A stretch of DNA of 64,000 bases from contig OY726572.1 in assembly GCA_963383645.1 (NCBI GenBank), forward strand, positions 21,048,792-21,112,791, written 5' to 3'. The first letter of the stretch is position 1; each line of letters starts with the position of its first letter. Positions 44,888 through 57,462 of this stretch are shown piece after piece. Origin of the DNA: Muscardinus avellanarius (Eukaryota; Chordata; Mammalia; Rodentia; Gliridae). The position numbers were made by a program, and so were the translations under genes. A model generated the notes under the pieces. That model did no database searches, was not told the DNA's origin, and saw only the letters and a program-made list of their open reading frames with translations.

Positions 44888-45077
44888 TTGTGTGTGGTAC
44901 TGGGGTTCCTGGAAGCCCTTCTACCTCCAGGCTACAATCCCAGACCTATTTTTTTTTATATTTTTATTTGGAAACAGGGTCTCTTAAGCCAGCGAGGCTG
45001 GCTTCGAACCTGTGCGATTCTCCTGTCTCTGCCTCCCAAGCGCGGGGATTACAAGCATGTGCCGCCACACCCGGCCA
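44888..45077 (-). mobile_element. Antisense SINE of the shortened subfamily
   Basis: Carries ggggttcctggaagccc and gggtctcttaagccagcgag, the two deletions shared with copies at about 30487, 37650, 53835 and 60823. It is little diverged. Confidence 0.85.
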
Positions 45078-46780
45078 ACATATAGACGTTTTACTTGTCG
45101 TTATTTCCTAAATAGTTCAGTATAACAGCCATTTACACAGCACGCCCATTGTGTTAGGTATTATCAATAATCCAGGGATAATTTAGAATATGTTTATTTC
45201 GGTCATAGCAGATCTATGCCATTGTATGGGCCTTAGGATTCATCACAGAGGATCTTGGAACTAGTCCCCTGCAGATACCAAGAGATAACTAGCTTGTTCT
45301 GTTGTGTGGATATACCTAAATTTATATATTTTTATTTTATTGAACATTTGAATATAAGGTTATTACAAATATTGACCGTTCATTTTGCTTGAAAATAATT
45401 GAGACCTGGAGTTGCAATTTTTTGTAAAGTTTTTGTAAATGTTCTGATTATGTGAAAGAAGCCAATTTCTAATACAATATATATATTTACACCCACACCC
45501 ACACATATGCATATATAAAATGCAGTGTAATTCTGTGAATGTGTTTTAGGCACTCCTCTGAAACGACTTTCATAAGATCTTCGGGTATACCATCTATGAG
45601 TGATTATGAACCTGCATTCTAGAATTATATGACTTATTTTTGCTCCGATCTCATCAATATTCTGTAAGTGTGTTGTAATATTTGCATAGATTTTAACGTT
45701 CAAAGCCCATTTGACACATTTATTGAAGTCTTTATTCCACCTAACATCCCTCTACTGGGAATGAGAGTAGTAATAATGCCTCCTGTCACACTGCTTCCAC
45801 CAATGATGCTCTTTCAGCATCTGACTCGTACTCACAACTGCAGACAACACATCATTTGTACAGAACAGATCTGAGGTCAGAGACATTGAGTGGATTGAAA
45901 ATCAACTTGTCCTTAAAGGAGTGGCCATAGCATTTTAATTGAGAATTTCTCCCTTCTTCTCCCCATACTGGGCCAATACTGCTGTTCCAATAATTCCCAA
46001 AGGGGAGAAATAGATTCTTAATTATTTCCAGGATAAATTTAAATTCCTTTCTCTTCTACAACCTCAGTTATTGCAAACCTTCAAGTCCACATGCCCCATG
46101 ATTTGTCTGGAGAAGTAGCTCTGTCCACTCGTCCTCGACCAGCCTCCTGCCTGACCTGTCAAATTCAGCTGGTCCCAGACCATACTTGTTTCTCTCCCCA
46201 GGTGCCCATCCTTCCTTCAGCCCCAGCCAGCACCCTTCCAATCTCACTGGGGCTTCAGCTATTTAAACTTTATTGATCCTTTTTTAGAATAATCTTTGCC
46301 CATCCGTATCCAAGCACCATGGACTCCTTGGCTTTATGGAGCCCCTGGTGTCGCACGCCTAGGTTTTTGGCAAGGTTGACTTTCCCATTCTCAAGGTCGA
46401 GTTCTGGGCGAGAGAAGTGGGGCTGTCACCTGAGCCTTGTCCACCTGTGGTCAATGTGAGGCAGAGACCGGGGAATCCAGGTGGAGAAAGGAGAGGCCAA
46501 GGTACTTTCCAGGGTGGTACTAGATCTAAGACAATAAATAGGTCTAGCGGTGCTTCAGGTCATTATTTCCAGGTAAAAGGACCTTTCAGGTGGCTCCGCA
46601 TCTGTCTTTGTTGCCTGTGCCTCATCTTTAGCTTGGATTCATCAAAGAATTTCAGGGTCAAAGGTATCTTAAAGGTTATTTAACCCAGTCCTTTAGCAAA
46701 TGCTTGAATCTCTTCTGTAACACCCAAACGTAGTTGGAATACCTTCGGCAATATTCAGAAACTCGCTGTTTATTCAAGGA
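45078..46780. other. Intergenic DNA, AT-rich then single-copy
   Basis: AT-rich sequence from 45080 to 45880 may be old LINE material but was not identified. No exon is recognised. A (TG)n tract begins at 46790. Confidence 0.4.
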
Positions 46781-46787
46781 AAGCTCT

Positions 46788-46789
<2 letters not shown>

Positions 46790-46834
<45 letters not shown>
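46790..46834. repeat. (TG)n microsatellite
   Basis: About 22 uninterrupted TG units. Confidence 0.95.
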
Positions 46835-46835
<1 letters not shown>

Positions 46836-46908
46836 CCCAACTTTGCCTTTCTGTGTCCTCAGCTTATTAATTTGTCTTCTGGTATCCCAGATAATTATTT
46901 ATTTATTT

Positions 46909-47216
46909 ATTTATATACCAAGGGTTGAACCCAGGGGCATTCTACCTCTGAGCTACATCCCCAGCCCTATTTTTTTATTCTTTACTTTTTATTATTCACT
47001 AAGTTGCGGAGGGCCTCACTAAGTAGCTGAGGCTGTCTGCAAACCTCCTGTCTCAGTCTCCCAAGTACTGGGATCACAAGCGTGCCACCACATCCAGCTC
47101 AAGAGAATAATTTAATTGACATGTAACTAGAGAGGAACCATGTCCTTAATTGTTTCCATATCACAAGATTCAGGGCCCCTCTTGCCAAATCAAATAGGAC
47201 ATAATTTGATTCATCA

Positions 47217-47268
<52 letters not shown>

Positions 47269-47463
47269 TTCTCTCTCTTGCGATGCTGGGGATTGAACCC
47301 AGAGGCATTCTACCTCTGAGCTATACCCACAGCCTTATTTTATTTTTTATTTTGAAACAAGGTCTCGCTAAGTTGCTGAGGCTAGTCTTGAATCTGTGAT
47401 CCTTCTGTCTCAGTACCCGCCCCCCAGTACTGGGATTACAGGCGTGCACCACCACACCTGGCT
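46909..47463 (-). mobile_element. Two antisense SINEs with a (TGTC)n microsatellite
   Basis: An antisense SINE (46909-47098), then unique sequence, then a (TCTG)n(TC)n tract (47217-47270), then a second antisense SINE (47278-47463). Confidence 0.8.
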
Positions 47464-47665
47464 CATTATTATCTCTCTTAAAGTAAGTTATATGAAGAAA
47501 TACATCAAAGCCTTGTTCCCGGTGTCTGTGCACTTACTTTGAAGGGTTGATTTTAGAATTAAGATAATCTGCTCTGTAAGTCCTCTTGTTTTACTAGAAA
47601 AGAGAAGATGGAGTGCTAATTTGAAACGGCATTGGTACCTAATGGTGAGCCACCTGTACCCATTT

Positions 47666-48100
47666 TGGTTTTTTTGGTGGTACTGGGGGTGGAATCCAAG
47701 GACTTTTCTACCTCCGGGCTATACTCCCAGACATATTTTATATTTTATTTGGAAACAGGGTCTCACTAAGTTGTTTAGGTCATCACTAAATAGCTGAGGC
47801 TGGCTTCGAACCTGTGCGATCATCCTGTCTCAGCCTCCCAAGCACAGGGTTTACAAGCGTGCACCACCATGCCCAGCTATACCCACTTTTTTTTTATGGT
47901 ACTGGGGATAAAACCCAGGGGCATTGTACCTCCAGGCTACACCCCCAGCCCTATTTTTTAGTGTTTTTATTTTTGAAACAGGGTCTCACTGAGTTGCAAA
48001 GGGCCTCGCTAAGTAGCTGAGGCTGTCTACCAACCGTGATCCTCGGGTCTCAGCCTCCCGAATGCTGGGATTACAAGCGTGTGCCACCACACCTGGCTTC
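47666..48100 (-). mobile_element. Two adjacent antisense B1-dID SINEs
   Basis: Two full copies, 47666-47878 and 47886-48100, in the same orientation, with taccca... sequence between and before them (about 47655 and 47878) as a likely shared target. Confidence 0.8.
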
Positions 48101-48104
48101 ATTT

Positions 48105-50660
48105 TTGTTTTTTGGAAGTTTGACTACCGGTATTGGACAGTAGCTACTCAAAATATTTGGAGTCTTGCAATTCTTTGGCATTTGTTCTTGAGAAAAGAAA
48201 TATGGACATACCACCTAAACTGCCTGGGTCGGGGGTGGGAGGAGTGCTCTTCCAGCTGGTGAGGTCTCTGAGGGACTGGGACCCTTAGTCTCTGAAAGCA
48301 AAAGGCCATGGGCCAGGAGGAAGACAAACCACATTAGCCCTTAAATTAGCAAAGAATTTTAAGAATGAGGGATGTGGCACACTAATGGACAGCCTCTGTT
48401 TGCAGGACTTTCCTCTTCCTCATGACAGCTCTGTGAGCGGGTATTAGGACCCCCAACTTTCATAGGAGGTAATAATATATCAGAGTGAAGGGACCGAGGC
48501 CTGTGGGGCCAGACAGAGAGAGCTCTGAATCTGGCCCCAAAGCTCCGGGCTATGGTGCTCCCTCCACTAGCTTCTCGACCTGGTCTGGAAGATGTGAAGA
48601 GAGGGAACTTCCCACTGGGGCCCTGAGCATCGGACTTGTCGAGATGGGGAAAGTGCCCGGCACTGGGTAAGTGGTCACCGCTCTGATTACTGCTGTATAG
48701 AACGCCGCTCAGCGAGGGTGAGTCTCCATGGGGCACTCAGCCAGCGCCTGACCACAGCCAGCAGACCTGAGCCACGGCAATTACGACCAGAAATGGACAC
48801 CCCGGTATCAAGCGAGGAGTGTGGCAACACAGATAGGGTGTCAGCCCTCGATCGCCTTCAAAGCCTGGCCCTATTTCAGGGTGGAGTGTGAGGAGACTCA
48901 GTGGGGAGCAGGTCTAATGAGGGGGCCAGTCTTGGGGCCAGCCCAGTGTGGCTCAGAGGTTTTAAGCAAAGGTTAAGGTTGTCTCTACCTATTGAATAAA
49001 ATTGCTCACCCTCAGTTCCAAAGCAGGACTAATGTGCCGTGACATCTTGAATTTATTCGGTGCCTTTCTGCCAAGCAGATCAAAGCACTTCAAAATAATT
49101 TTCTCAAAGCTTTCCTGAAGAAGCCAGCGGGGGGATGGGGGAGGTGGGGGGGGACCCATTTCATCTTGAAATTATACCTGGTATCAGCCATCATCGCTAA
49201 AATTTTACAATTCTTTCTGGTTTCCCGAAGGCTCTGGCCTGTGGCTTCAGCGACACCCAGGGAAGTGGGCAGATGGTATTGAGTCCATTTTACAGATGGA
49301 TAAGGTTGAGCCCTGAGAGCTAGAGTGTCTTTCCCAGGGGAGGACCTGCCCATCCCAGCCCCCACTGCACTGCACGCTGCACGGCGGCATCACCAAGGCG
49401 CAGTGTCAAGCCAAAGGGACCCCAGGCAGGGCCAGGTCTCTGAAGGCCAGGAAGAAGCCGGCCTCAGAATCAAGTAGCTCATGACAGTGTCACCAATGCG
49501 CCTTCTCTGAGCCCCAAGGTCCCACCCAAGTTCAACAGAAGCACCTCTCTGATACTCCTGTGGCTCCCCAATCCCATCAAACCTCAGACTGGGAGGTGAG
49601 CTGCACTGCCCAAGGGTCCCCCACATTCCTCCTGAGTTTTCAACCCCTTCTCCCACCCCCACTACCAGGACTCACCTTCTTCAATCCCCTACACCTCTGC
49701 TTTGGCTTCTTGCAAGGACTAGATTTCTCCTAGTCTACCAAAGTGGCCCTGTCCCGGGACCCTGCCCTCCTCTCCTACCAGGCCCCACGGGGTTACTGAT
49801 GGCCCTTCACCCCTTCCTACCCTTGCTCACCAACCGCTGCTCCTACTGTCCTAGCTCAAGCGCACAGCGGTACCTTTTCTGCTACGCCACAACCTCAAGC
49901 CCTTCCTGTGCCACAGTCCACCCCAGCGCGTGCTAGGCCTCCCTTTTCCCCCAGGAAGCTCTCCTGCCCACACCAGCACCTCCCAGGCTCCTGCCTGCCT
50001 GCCTCGCACCTCACTCCTCCACGCTCCCCAGGCTGCAGATGGTCCCCACACCCGCCCCTCTGGTCCAGCCCCCTCCCAGAACTCGGCTCTGTGCTTCCAA
50101 TTCCACCGGGTCACAGCCCACGGCTGCTCCGTTCCCTGGAGTCCTCCAGAGTAACGTCCCTAAGCCCAGGCCCTTCGTCTTCTCCTCAGACAGTGTCCAC
50201 CTCGCCGCCTCCCAGAGGAGCTTCTTTTCCACCTCTGCCTGGGATGCTAGAATCCCCCTACACACGCTCGGGATTTTCTACAACCCGGCTGTCCCGCGGC
50301 TAGGCCTGCCACTAAAGCATGATTCTTCCTGTTTCTCTCCAAACTAGAACTCCTTCCTCTCCTTGTCCCTTCACAGTTGGTCCACTGAGCTCTCCCGACT
50401 GGCCCGCCTGCCCCGGGAGACCCCAGCCTTGGGCCCCAAGCCTGCTGCACACACCCTGGCTTGGCCTTCCCCCAGGGGGGGTCAGGACTCCAAGGAGCTG
50501 CCTAGACTCTCCTGGCCCCTCTCACTCTGCCTGCACCTGCAAGCTTTTTTCTGGCCGCAGCATGAAGACGCATTCAGCCCCACTTTTCGCCTCCGTCTTT
50601 TGACTATGTCTCTGTGCTTTCTGCCTTCCCCGAGGGGCTCTGGGACTCGGAGACAAAATA
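48105..50660. other. Repeat-poor intergenic block, no gene recognised
   Basis: About 2.5 kb without a recent SINE, rare in this half of the window. A MIR-like piece is at about 49250-49335 (ccattttacagatggataa). From about 49560 to 50650 the + strand is strongly C/T-rich. Open frames on both strands (for example 49908-50303) overlap each other and resemble nothing known. It may be a constrained non-coding region. Confidence 0.45.
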
Positions 50661-50661
50661 A

Positions 50662-50906
50662 TTTTTTTTTTTTTTTTTTTTTTTTTTGGTGGTACTGGGA
50701 ATTGAACCCAGGGGTGTTCTACTTCCAAACTACACCCCAGCCCTATTATATTTTATTTATTTATTTATTTTTACTTAGTTTGAAAGAGGGTCTCGCTAGG
50801 TTCATGAGAGTCTCTAGTTGCCGAGGTTGTCCTCAAACCTGCGATCCTCCTATCTCAGCCTCCCAGGTACTGGGATTACCGACACACACCGCCAAGCCCG
50901 TTGGCT
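50662..50906 (-). mobile_element. Antisense SINE with a T-run
   Basis: A T-run of 27 (50662-50688) followed by the reverse complement of a B1-dID element; a TTTA run lies in its linker. Confidence 0.8.
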
Positions 50907-51126
50907 CAGGGTAACTTTTTCTCTGCTTCCAGTGACTGTTCTCACCTTTTCCTAAGGCAGTGAGTGGAAACTTGCCCGAGCCCAGTGAGCTGGAGGCAGA
51001 CATTTCAAAATCGTAGCCTTTCGCACTCTGTCCTTATTGATGACTTTTTAGAAAGGCAGAAATCATGACTCATATGAATAGAGTGAATATGTACTAAAGA
51101 TTTTATTTGGCCAGATTTTATTTTAT

Positions 51127-51320
51127 TTTACATGCTTGTAATCCCAGTACTTGGGAAGCCGATACAAGAGGCTCACTAATTTGCAGCCAACCTCAGCTAC
51201 TTAGTGAGGCCCTCTGCAATTTAGTGAGACCCTGTTTCAAAATAAAGAATAAAAATAGGGCTGGGGGTATAGCTCAGAGGTCAAAGACCCCTAGGTTTAA
51301 TCCTCAGTACCACAAACAAT
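51127..51320 (+). mobile_element. B1-dID SINE lacking its first bases
   Basis: Starts at catgcttgtaatcccag and ends at cctcagtaccacaaac, so it is slightly 5'-truncated. Confidence 0.8.
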
Positions 51321-51840
51321 TTTTTAAATGTATTAATTAATCAGAAAACCAGGAAGATATAAAAACTATTTCCAAGGAGAATCCAAAAAGCAAAGCATAT
51401 ACATAGACAAATAGAAATGCTGGGAATAATTTACTAAGAGAGGGCCTCTTTCACTGGCTAATGTAAATTTCATGTTTAATGAAATTTTCTAAAGAATCAG
51501 ATAACACAGAAAGTCCAAGCCTGGCTTTCCATGGAAAGGATGCTGGATTGGTTTCCTAGGAGTGAATACACAACACAAACTGGGTATTTTAAAACAACAG
51601 AAACAGCGGTGGATAGTTTATTGTTTTGTGAACAAAGAATAGAAGAAAATGAAATTATTGAGATACAGAACACATGATGATTTCACAAGTGTTTTCAGCA
51701 CTGTTTTCCCTGAGGATAAAAGTATATTATGGATAATGTGGATATTAAAAAATCTCCAGAATCTTTCCATAAAGTATATCAAATTTCTGATATATGTAAA
51801 CATTTCTAATACAACTTAGAGTAGTAAAACATCAAGAAAA
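51321..51840. other. Intergenic AT-rich DNA
   Basis: No gene or clear repeat is recognised. Confidence 0.4.
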
Positions 51841-51841
51841 C

Positions 51842-52975
51842 TTTTTTTGGTATGTGTGTGTGCAGAACTCAGGCGTGTTCTACCTCCGAGCTACACTCCC
51901 AACCTACTTTTATAATTTTATTTTGAAACATGGTCTCACTAAGTTGCGGAAGGCCTCCCTAAGTAGCCAAGGCTGGCCGCGAACCCACGATCCTCCTGTC
52001 TCAGCCTCTCAAGCACTGGGATGACGGGCATGCACCACCATGCTCTTCTTTTATACGCTGGAAGACACTTTTTGTGATTTTTTTTTTTTTTTTTTTTTTT
52101 TTAGTATCCTTTGGTGACTCTTGAAGACGGTTTTAAATATAAAAGATATCCTAACAAAATTATTTCATTTTTTTCTAACTGTAACGTCTGATTTGGGAAG
52201 GCAAAGAATCAAGTTGTCAGAGGAGATGTGAACTAGATAGAATCTTGGGCAACAGTGAAACTATACATGATAACCTAGTTAATCCATGAAACACCCCCAA
52301 ACAAACACAAGTTGGGCCTAGTGGGGCGCGCCTGCAATCCTAGTGCTTGGGAGGCTAACCCAGGAGGATCACGGGCTCAAGGCCAGCCCTCACGGCTTAG
52401 TAAGGAAGGGCCTCAGCAACTTAGACCCTGTTTCAAAAAAAAAGGCAAGGGGCATAGATTGGAGGTAAATGCCCCTGGGCTCAATCCCCAGTATTCCCCT
52501 CCCCCCAAAAAAAGAAAGAAAAAAACAAACAAAACAATTATAGCCCAGGCACAGTGGTACACTTCTGTAATCCTGTAGTTGGGAGGCTGAAACAGGAGGA
52601 TTGCAGGTTCAAGGCCAGTACCTGGTAACTTAAACCCTGGTTCAAAAATAATAAAATAAAATAGGGTCAGGTGTGGTGGCACTTGCTTGTAATCCCAGCA
52701 TTCAAGAGGCTGAGACCAGAGGATCGAGGTTCACGGACAGCCTCAGCTACTCAGCGAGGCCCTTTGCAATTCAGTGAGACCCCGTTTCAAAAAATAAAAT
52801 ACTCAAAAATAGGACTGGAAGTGTAGCTCAAAGGTACAGTGCTCCTGGGTTCCATCCCCAGTACTGCAAAATAAATAAACTGATTAATTAATTAATTAAA
52901 AATAATAAAATAAAATGGGCTGAGGGTGTAACTCAGTGGTAGAACACCTATGGATTCAATCCTTAAAAAACAAAA
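51842..52975. mobile_element. SINE cluster
   Basis: An antisense SINE (51842-52050), a T-run (52079-52102), and + strand SINEs at about 52311-52505, 52545-52665 and 52667-52875, plus an ID half at about 52915-52970. Confidence 0.75.
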
Positions 52976-53143
52976 ACCAAGAACAATTGTAAAGAATCTT
53001 AGATCCTTCATAAGTAAAGGCTTTTTTTCTTATTATTTTAAGTAATCAAGGATATAATAAAGTCAACATATAGTAGAGAAAATTATACTATTGAAATAAA
53101 AAATCCCTTATTCTACGCAGATCTCCGAGACGTAAACAATTAC

Positions 53144-53353
53144 CTTTTTTTGATACTAGGAATTGAACCCAGAGGCATTCTACCTCCAACTTATACCCTC
53201 AACTCAATTTTATTTCTTATTTGGAAACAAGGTCTCACTAAGTTGCAGAGGGCCTCAGCTAAGTTGTTGAGGCTGGCTTTAAACCTACGATCCTCCTGCC
53301 TCAGCCTCCCAAGTGCTGGTATTATAAGCATAAGCCACCTACACCTGGCTAAG
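53144..53353 (-). mobile_element. Antisense B1-dID SINE
   Basis: The reverse complement from tgatactaggaattgaaccc to cacctggct, followed by a T-run. Confidence 0.75.
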
Positions 53354-53780
53354 AATTACTTTTTTTTTTTTTTTACTGTATGCAAAGGCTTTAATTATTA
53401 AATCAAGTAAGCAAAATCAAGAAAACAGAACACATTTTGTCAAAATTTTAACACATTTTTTATATTCATATAATGTCTTCCCTGACACAGCTGTTATAAA
53501 TTAAGGCAAAAATCACTTTGTGGATTTTGTTCCTCATTATGGCCTTTCATATTCTGGAACAAATTGACACTTCAAGTCACCAGTTCTCGTTGGGGGCACC
53601 CCAGGGAGTCTTCAGGACCCTTTCAGGAGATGAGGGCAAACCTATTTTCATAATCATACTAAAACATGTTCTTCCCTCTCATTTTCTCTTGATTACTGAA
53701 TGAGGCCACACATATGACCTGTGACAAACAAGAGATTAAATGCAATAGATATGAGGGTCCAGCTGTCTTCTATTCAGACA
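53354..53780. other. Intergenic DNA, no gene recognised
   Basis: AT-rich single-copy sequence with no recognisable exon. Confidence 0.4.
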
Positions 53781-53783
53781 GAT

Positions 53784-53805
53784 ATTATTATTATTATTAT
53801 TATTA

Positions 53806-53836
<31 letters not shown>

Positions 53837-54018
53837 TGGTGGTACTGGGGTTCCTGGAAGCCCTTCTACCTCCGGGCTACACTCCCAGACCTATTTTATA
53901 TTTTTTTATTTGGAAACAGGGTCTCTTAAGCCAGGCGGCTGGCTTCGAACCCGCGCGATCCTCCTGTCTCAGCCTCCCAAGCGCGGGGATTACAAGCGTG
54001 CGCCACCACGCCCGGCTG
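53784..54018 (-). mobile_element. Antisense SINE of the shortened subfamily with (TTA)n(TTG)n
   Basis: A trinucleotide tract, (ATT)n then (GTT)n (53784-53835), adjoins an antisense SINE with ggggttcctggaagccc and gtctcttaagccag. Its near-consensus sequence suggests a recent insertion. gacagatattatt on both sides (about 53777-53789 and 54018-54030) looks like a target duplication. Confidence 0.85.
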
Positions 54019-54388
54019 ACAGATATTATTTTAGATTTGCAAATACAAAATGTTACTTCTCAATTTTTTGGAAATTATTTCTGTATAAAATGTGTTAACA
54101 TGTAATGACTTAACCATTTCTCATTTTAAACAAATAATTTTTAATGTTCTAATTTTCTGTGTAGGGATTATTAAATAGACATTTCAGCAAAAAACTCTTT
54201 GGAGTCCTCAATGGCATTACATGTATGTAAAGAGTCCTGAGACTAAAAAGCTTCAGAATTACTGCTTACGGAAAACACTACTCTTCTTCCTTGAAAAAGC
54301 AAAAGCACGTGCATGGCTGTGTGGCTTTCACTCCTGTTGCCAGAATGACCTCAACCGTGCATATTAATTATAACTATTAGCCAAAGTA
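54019..54388. other. Intergenic DNA, no gene recognised
   Basis: Single-copy AT-rich sequence. Confidence 0.4.
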
Positions 54389-54389
54389 A

Positions 54390-54951
54390 AGGCAAGTGTG
54401 GTGGTGCACGCTTGGAATCCCAGAACTTGAGAGGTCGAGACAGAAGGATCACAGATTTGAGACCAGGCCCAGCAACCTAGTGAGACCCTGTTTCAAAATA
54501 AATAAAATTGGCCGGGCGTGGTGGCGCACGCTTGTGATCCCAGCATTCGGGAGGCTGAGACCAGAGGATCGCGGTTCGCGGACAGCCTCGGCTACTTAGT
54601 GAGGCCCTCCGCAACTCAGTGAGACCCGGTTTCAAAATAAGAATAAAAAGTTGCCTGGCGTGGTGGCGCACGCTTGTAATCCCCGAGCTTGGGAGGCTGA
54701 GACAGGAGGATCGCACAGGTTCAAAGCCAGCCTCAGCTACTTAGTGAGGCTCTCAGCAACTTAGTGAGACCCTGTTTCCAAATAAAGTATAAAAGAGGTC
54801 TGGGAGTATAGCCCAGAGGTAGAAAGCCTCTGGGTTCCACCCCCAGTACCACCCAAAATAAAAGAAACACAAAATAAAGAATAAAAAATTGGGCAAGGGG
54901 TGTAGCTCAGAGGTCTAATGCGTCTGGGTTCCATCCCCAGACCCGCAAAAA

Positions 54952-54994
<43 letters not shown>

Positions 54995-55065
54995 AATTGG
55001 GCTGTGGCTTTAGCTCAGAGGCAGAACACCCCTGAATTCAATCCCCAATATTAACTAACCAACCA
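54390..55065 (+). mobile_element. Run of + strand SINEs and an (AAAT)n tract
   Basis: B1-like halves at about 54390-54505 and 54510-54650, a full B1-dID at 54655-54865, an ID half at about 54893-54950, an (AAAT)n tract (54950-54995) and another ID half to about 55050. The middle copies are close to consensus. Confidence 0.8.
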
Positions 55066-55194
55066 ACACATGAATAAATAAATATAAACAAATAAGTATA
55101 CAAGGGTTGGATAATTGAGAAATGTCATGCATACATGTTTTTTGCAGAACACATTTAATATGACTTTGCATATAGCCTTTTATACTGTTTTACT

Positions 55195-55434
55195 GTGTGT
55201 GCGTGCATGCATGCATGCATGTGTGTGTGTGTGTGTGTGTGACTAGGGATTGAACCCAAGGGCATTCTACCTCTGATCTGCACTCCCAGCCCTATCTTAT
55301 TTTTTATTTTGAAACAGGGTCCTACTAAATAATGGAGGGCTTTGATAAGTCGCCAAGCCTGGTGGCAACCTGTGGTCCTCCTTTCTCTGCCTCCCAAGTT
55401 ACCAGATTATAAATGTGCGCCACCACACCCGGCT
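55195..55434 (-). mobile_element. Antisense SINE with (TGCA)n/(TG)n
   Basis: A TGCATGCA tract (55203-55222) and a (TG)n run precede an antisense SINE ending caccacacccggct. Confidence 0.8.
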
Positions 55435-55454
55435 ATACCTTCTTAAAAGTGGCA

Positions 55455-55628
55455 AAAACATCGGGAGGTGGTGGGGCACGCCTATCATCCCAGGACCTGG
55501 GAGGTCGCCTCAGGAGAATCTCAAGTTCAACAATTAGCAAGACCCTGAGCAACTTAGTGAAAGCTTGTTTCAAAATAAAAAATAAATAGTTCAAGGCCAG
55601 CCTCAGCAACTTAGCAAGGCCCTCTTTT

Positions 55629-55660
<32 letters not shown>

Positions 55661-56140
55661 GTACTAGGGATGGAACCAAGGGCATTCTACCTCCAACCTA
55701 CACCCCCAGCCCTATTTTTTTATTCTTTATTTTGAAACAGGGCCTCACTGAGTTGCAAAGGGCCTCACTAAGTAGCTGAGGCTCCCCGGGAACCGCGATC
55801 CTCCTATCTCAGCCTCCCAAATGCTGGGATTACAAGTGTGCGCCACCACGCCCAGCAAGGCCCGCTTTCAAAAATAAAAAAGTCCTGGGGATGTAGCTCA
55901 GGGGTAGAACACCTCTAAATTCAGTCCCCGTACCAAAAAATGAATAAATAAAAAGGGATGTGGGTATCCAGGAATGGTGGCACACATTTGTAACCCCAGT
56001 ACTTGAAAGGCTGAGACAGGAGGATCACAGGTTCATGACTAGCTTCAGCAACTTAGTGAGACTGTTTCAAAATTAAAAATGAAACAGGGCTGGGGGTGGA
56101 GATCAGAAGTCGAATTCTGCTGGGTTCAATCCCCATTACA

Positions 56141-56165
<25 letters not shown>
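55455..56165. mobile_element. Nested SINE insertion and a further SINE
   Basis: A + strand SINE (about 55455-55930) is split by an antisense B1-dID at about 55625-55854. agcaaggccc flanks the inner copy on both sides (about 55613-55622 and 55853-55862). Another + strand SINE (55968-56130) with an (AAAT)n tail follows. Confidence 0.8.
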
Positions 56166-56171
<6 letters not shown>

Positions 56172-56555
56172 ACAAACACAGTGGCAAGAATGAATACCTT
56201 CATTAACATGCCCCAAAGATAATAGCTTCTCTATGACACACAAACAGTAAAAAACCTCTATTTAACACATTAAAAAAAAAGTATGTAAATGTAAAATTAC
56301 TTTGTGATTTTATGTTTCAGTCTTCTGTCTCATTTGGAAGTTATCCAAGAATCCAATGATTATCAATTAACTCAATTTAGTTTTAGCCTAAAATTTTAAG
56401 TCACTTGATTATCTTGATAGTAATGTTTAAGATGACATACTATAAAATGTAATTACTATGAATATGAAAGTTTATCAGAATTATAGACACATAGACTCAA
56501 AGACACAGAGAGTATTTAGAGCAGTTATTCTGCAAATTTCACCTCAGATCCAGTA
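56166..56555. other. Intergenic AT-rich DNA
   Basis: No gene or clear repeat is recognised. Confidence 0.4.
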
Positions 56556-56559
56556 AGTA

Positions 56560-56770
56560 CAGGGCTGGGGATATAGCCCAGTGGTAGAGCAGCTGCCAGC
56601 ATGCGCTGGGCCCTGGATTCCATCCCCAGCACCACCAAAAACAAACAACAACAAGAAGAGTAAATGCAAAAGCTCGGGTGCTGAAAATATAGCTCCGTGG
56701 CAGAATGCTTGTGTGGTGCACACAAAGCCCTGAGTTCAATCTCCGGCTCCACACAAAAAAATAAAATAAA
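56560..56770 (+). mobile_element. Two ID SINE monomers
   Basis: Tandem but separate ID elements at about 56560-56655 (cagggctggggatatagccc, then cagcatgcgctgggccctgg) and 56676-56770 (gctgaaaatatagctccgtgg). Both end in an A-rich tail. Confidence 0.8.
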
Positions 56771-57054
56771 AAACCTTTACAAGTTTTAGTCTCAAAGAGA
56801 TGTTCTTTCCCAGTAGGCATGATAGTCTTAATTGGTTTGAGCTCAAAATAAACAAAAAATTCTCTGTCATTTCTCGCCTGTTAGAAAATAATTATTATCA
56901 TCCATCTACCCCCAGATACCCAGGCCATAAATCCAAGTTTCCAATCATTGCTGCCACCAGGGATATAATATTAACTGCATGCACCCCAGGCACAAAAGCA
57001 AAATATAATACCATAAAGAAGTGGGGACGGGAAGGAGTAGAGGAGCATAGTCAA

Positions 57055-57285
57055 GGTGTGTGTGTTTGTGTGTGTGTGTCTGTGTGCGTCTCTGTGTGTG
57101 TGTGTTACTGGGGATTAAACCCAGGGGTGTTCTACCTCCAAGACACACCTCGGTGCCTATTTACTTTTTATCTGAACCAACCAAGCTCTGCCTAAGTTGC
57201 TGAGGGTCCTGCTAAGTGGCTGAGCTGGAAGCCTCCTGTCTCAGCCTCCCAAGTACTAGGATTACATGCATGAGCCTCCATGCCT
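57055..57285 (-). mobile_element. Antisense SINE after a TG-rich tract
   Basis: An imperfect (TG)n tract (57055-57104) precedes the diverged reverse complement of a SINE. Confidence 0.7.
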
Positions 57286-57462
57286 AGAAGAAGCAGAATA
57301 AAGTTATCTTACGCTTGGGAGTCACCTTGAAAGTAAAGGAAAGACATGGCTGGGTGTAAGCAGTCCTCAGGGAACTCTCTAGCGACAGTTACCTGGTTGA
57401 GTCAGGTAAATTCACTGGGCACCTTGGTGGGACCTCTGTAACCATTAAAAGATAATGGTAAG

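Noticed and set aside
45380..45703. 107-codon - strand open frame in AT-rich DNA
   Set aside because: Low-complexity composition, no similarity and no gene context; probably old LINE-like or random sequence.
53836..54105. Recurring peptides such as [18 protein letters not shown] in many places
   Set aside because: They are translations of antisense B1-dID SINEs and recur wherever that SINE occurs.
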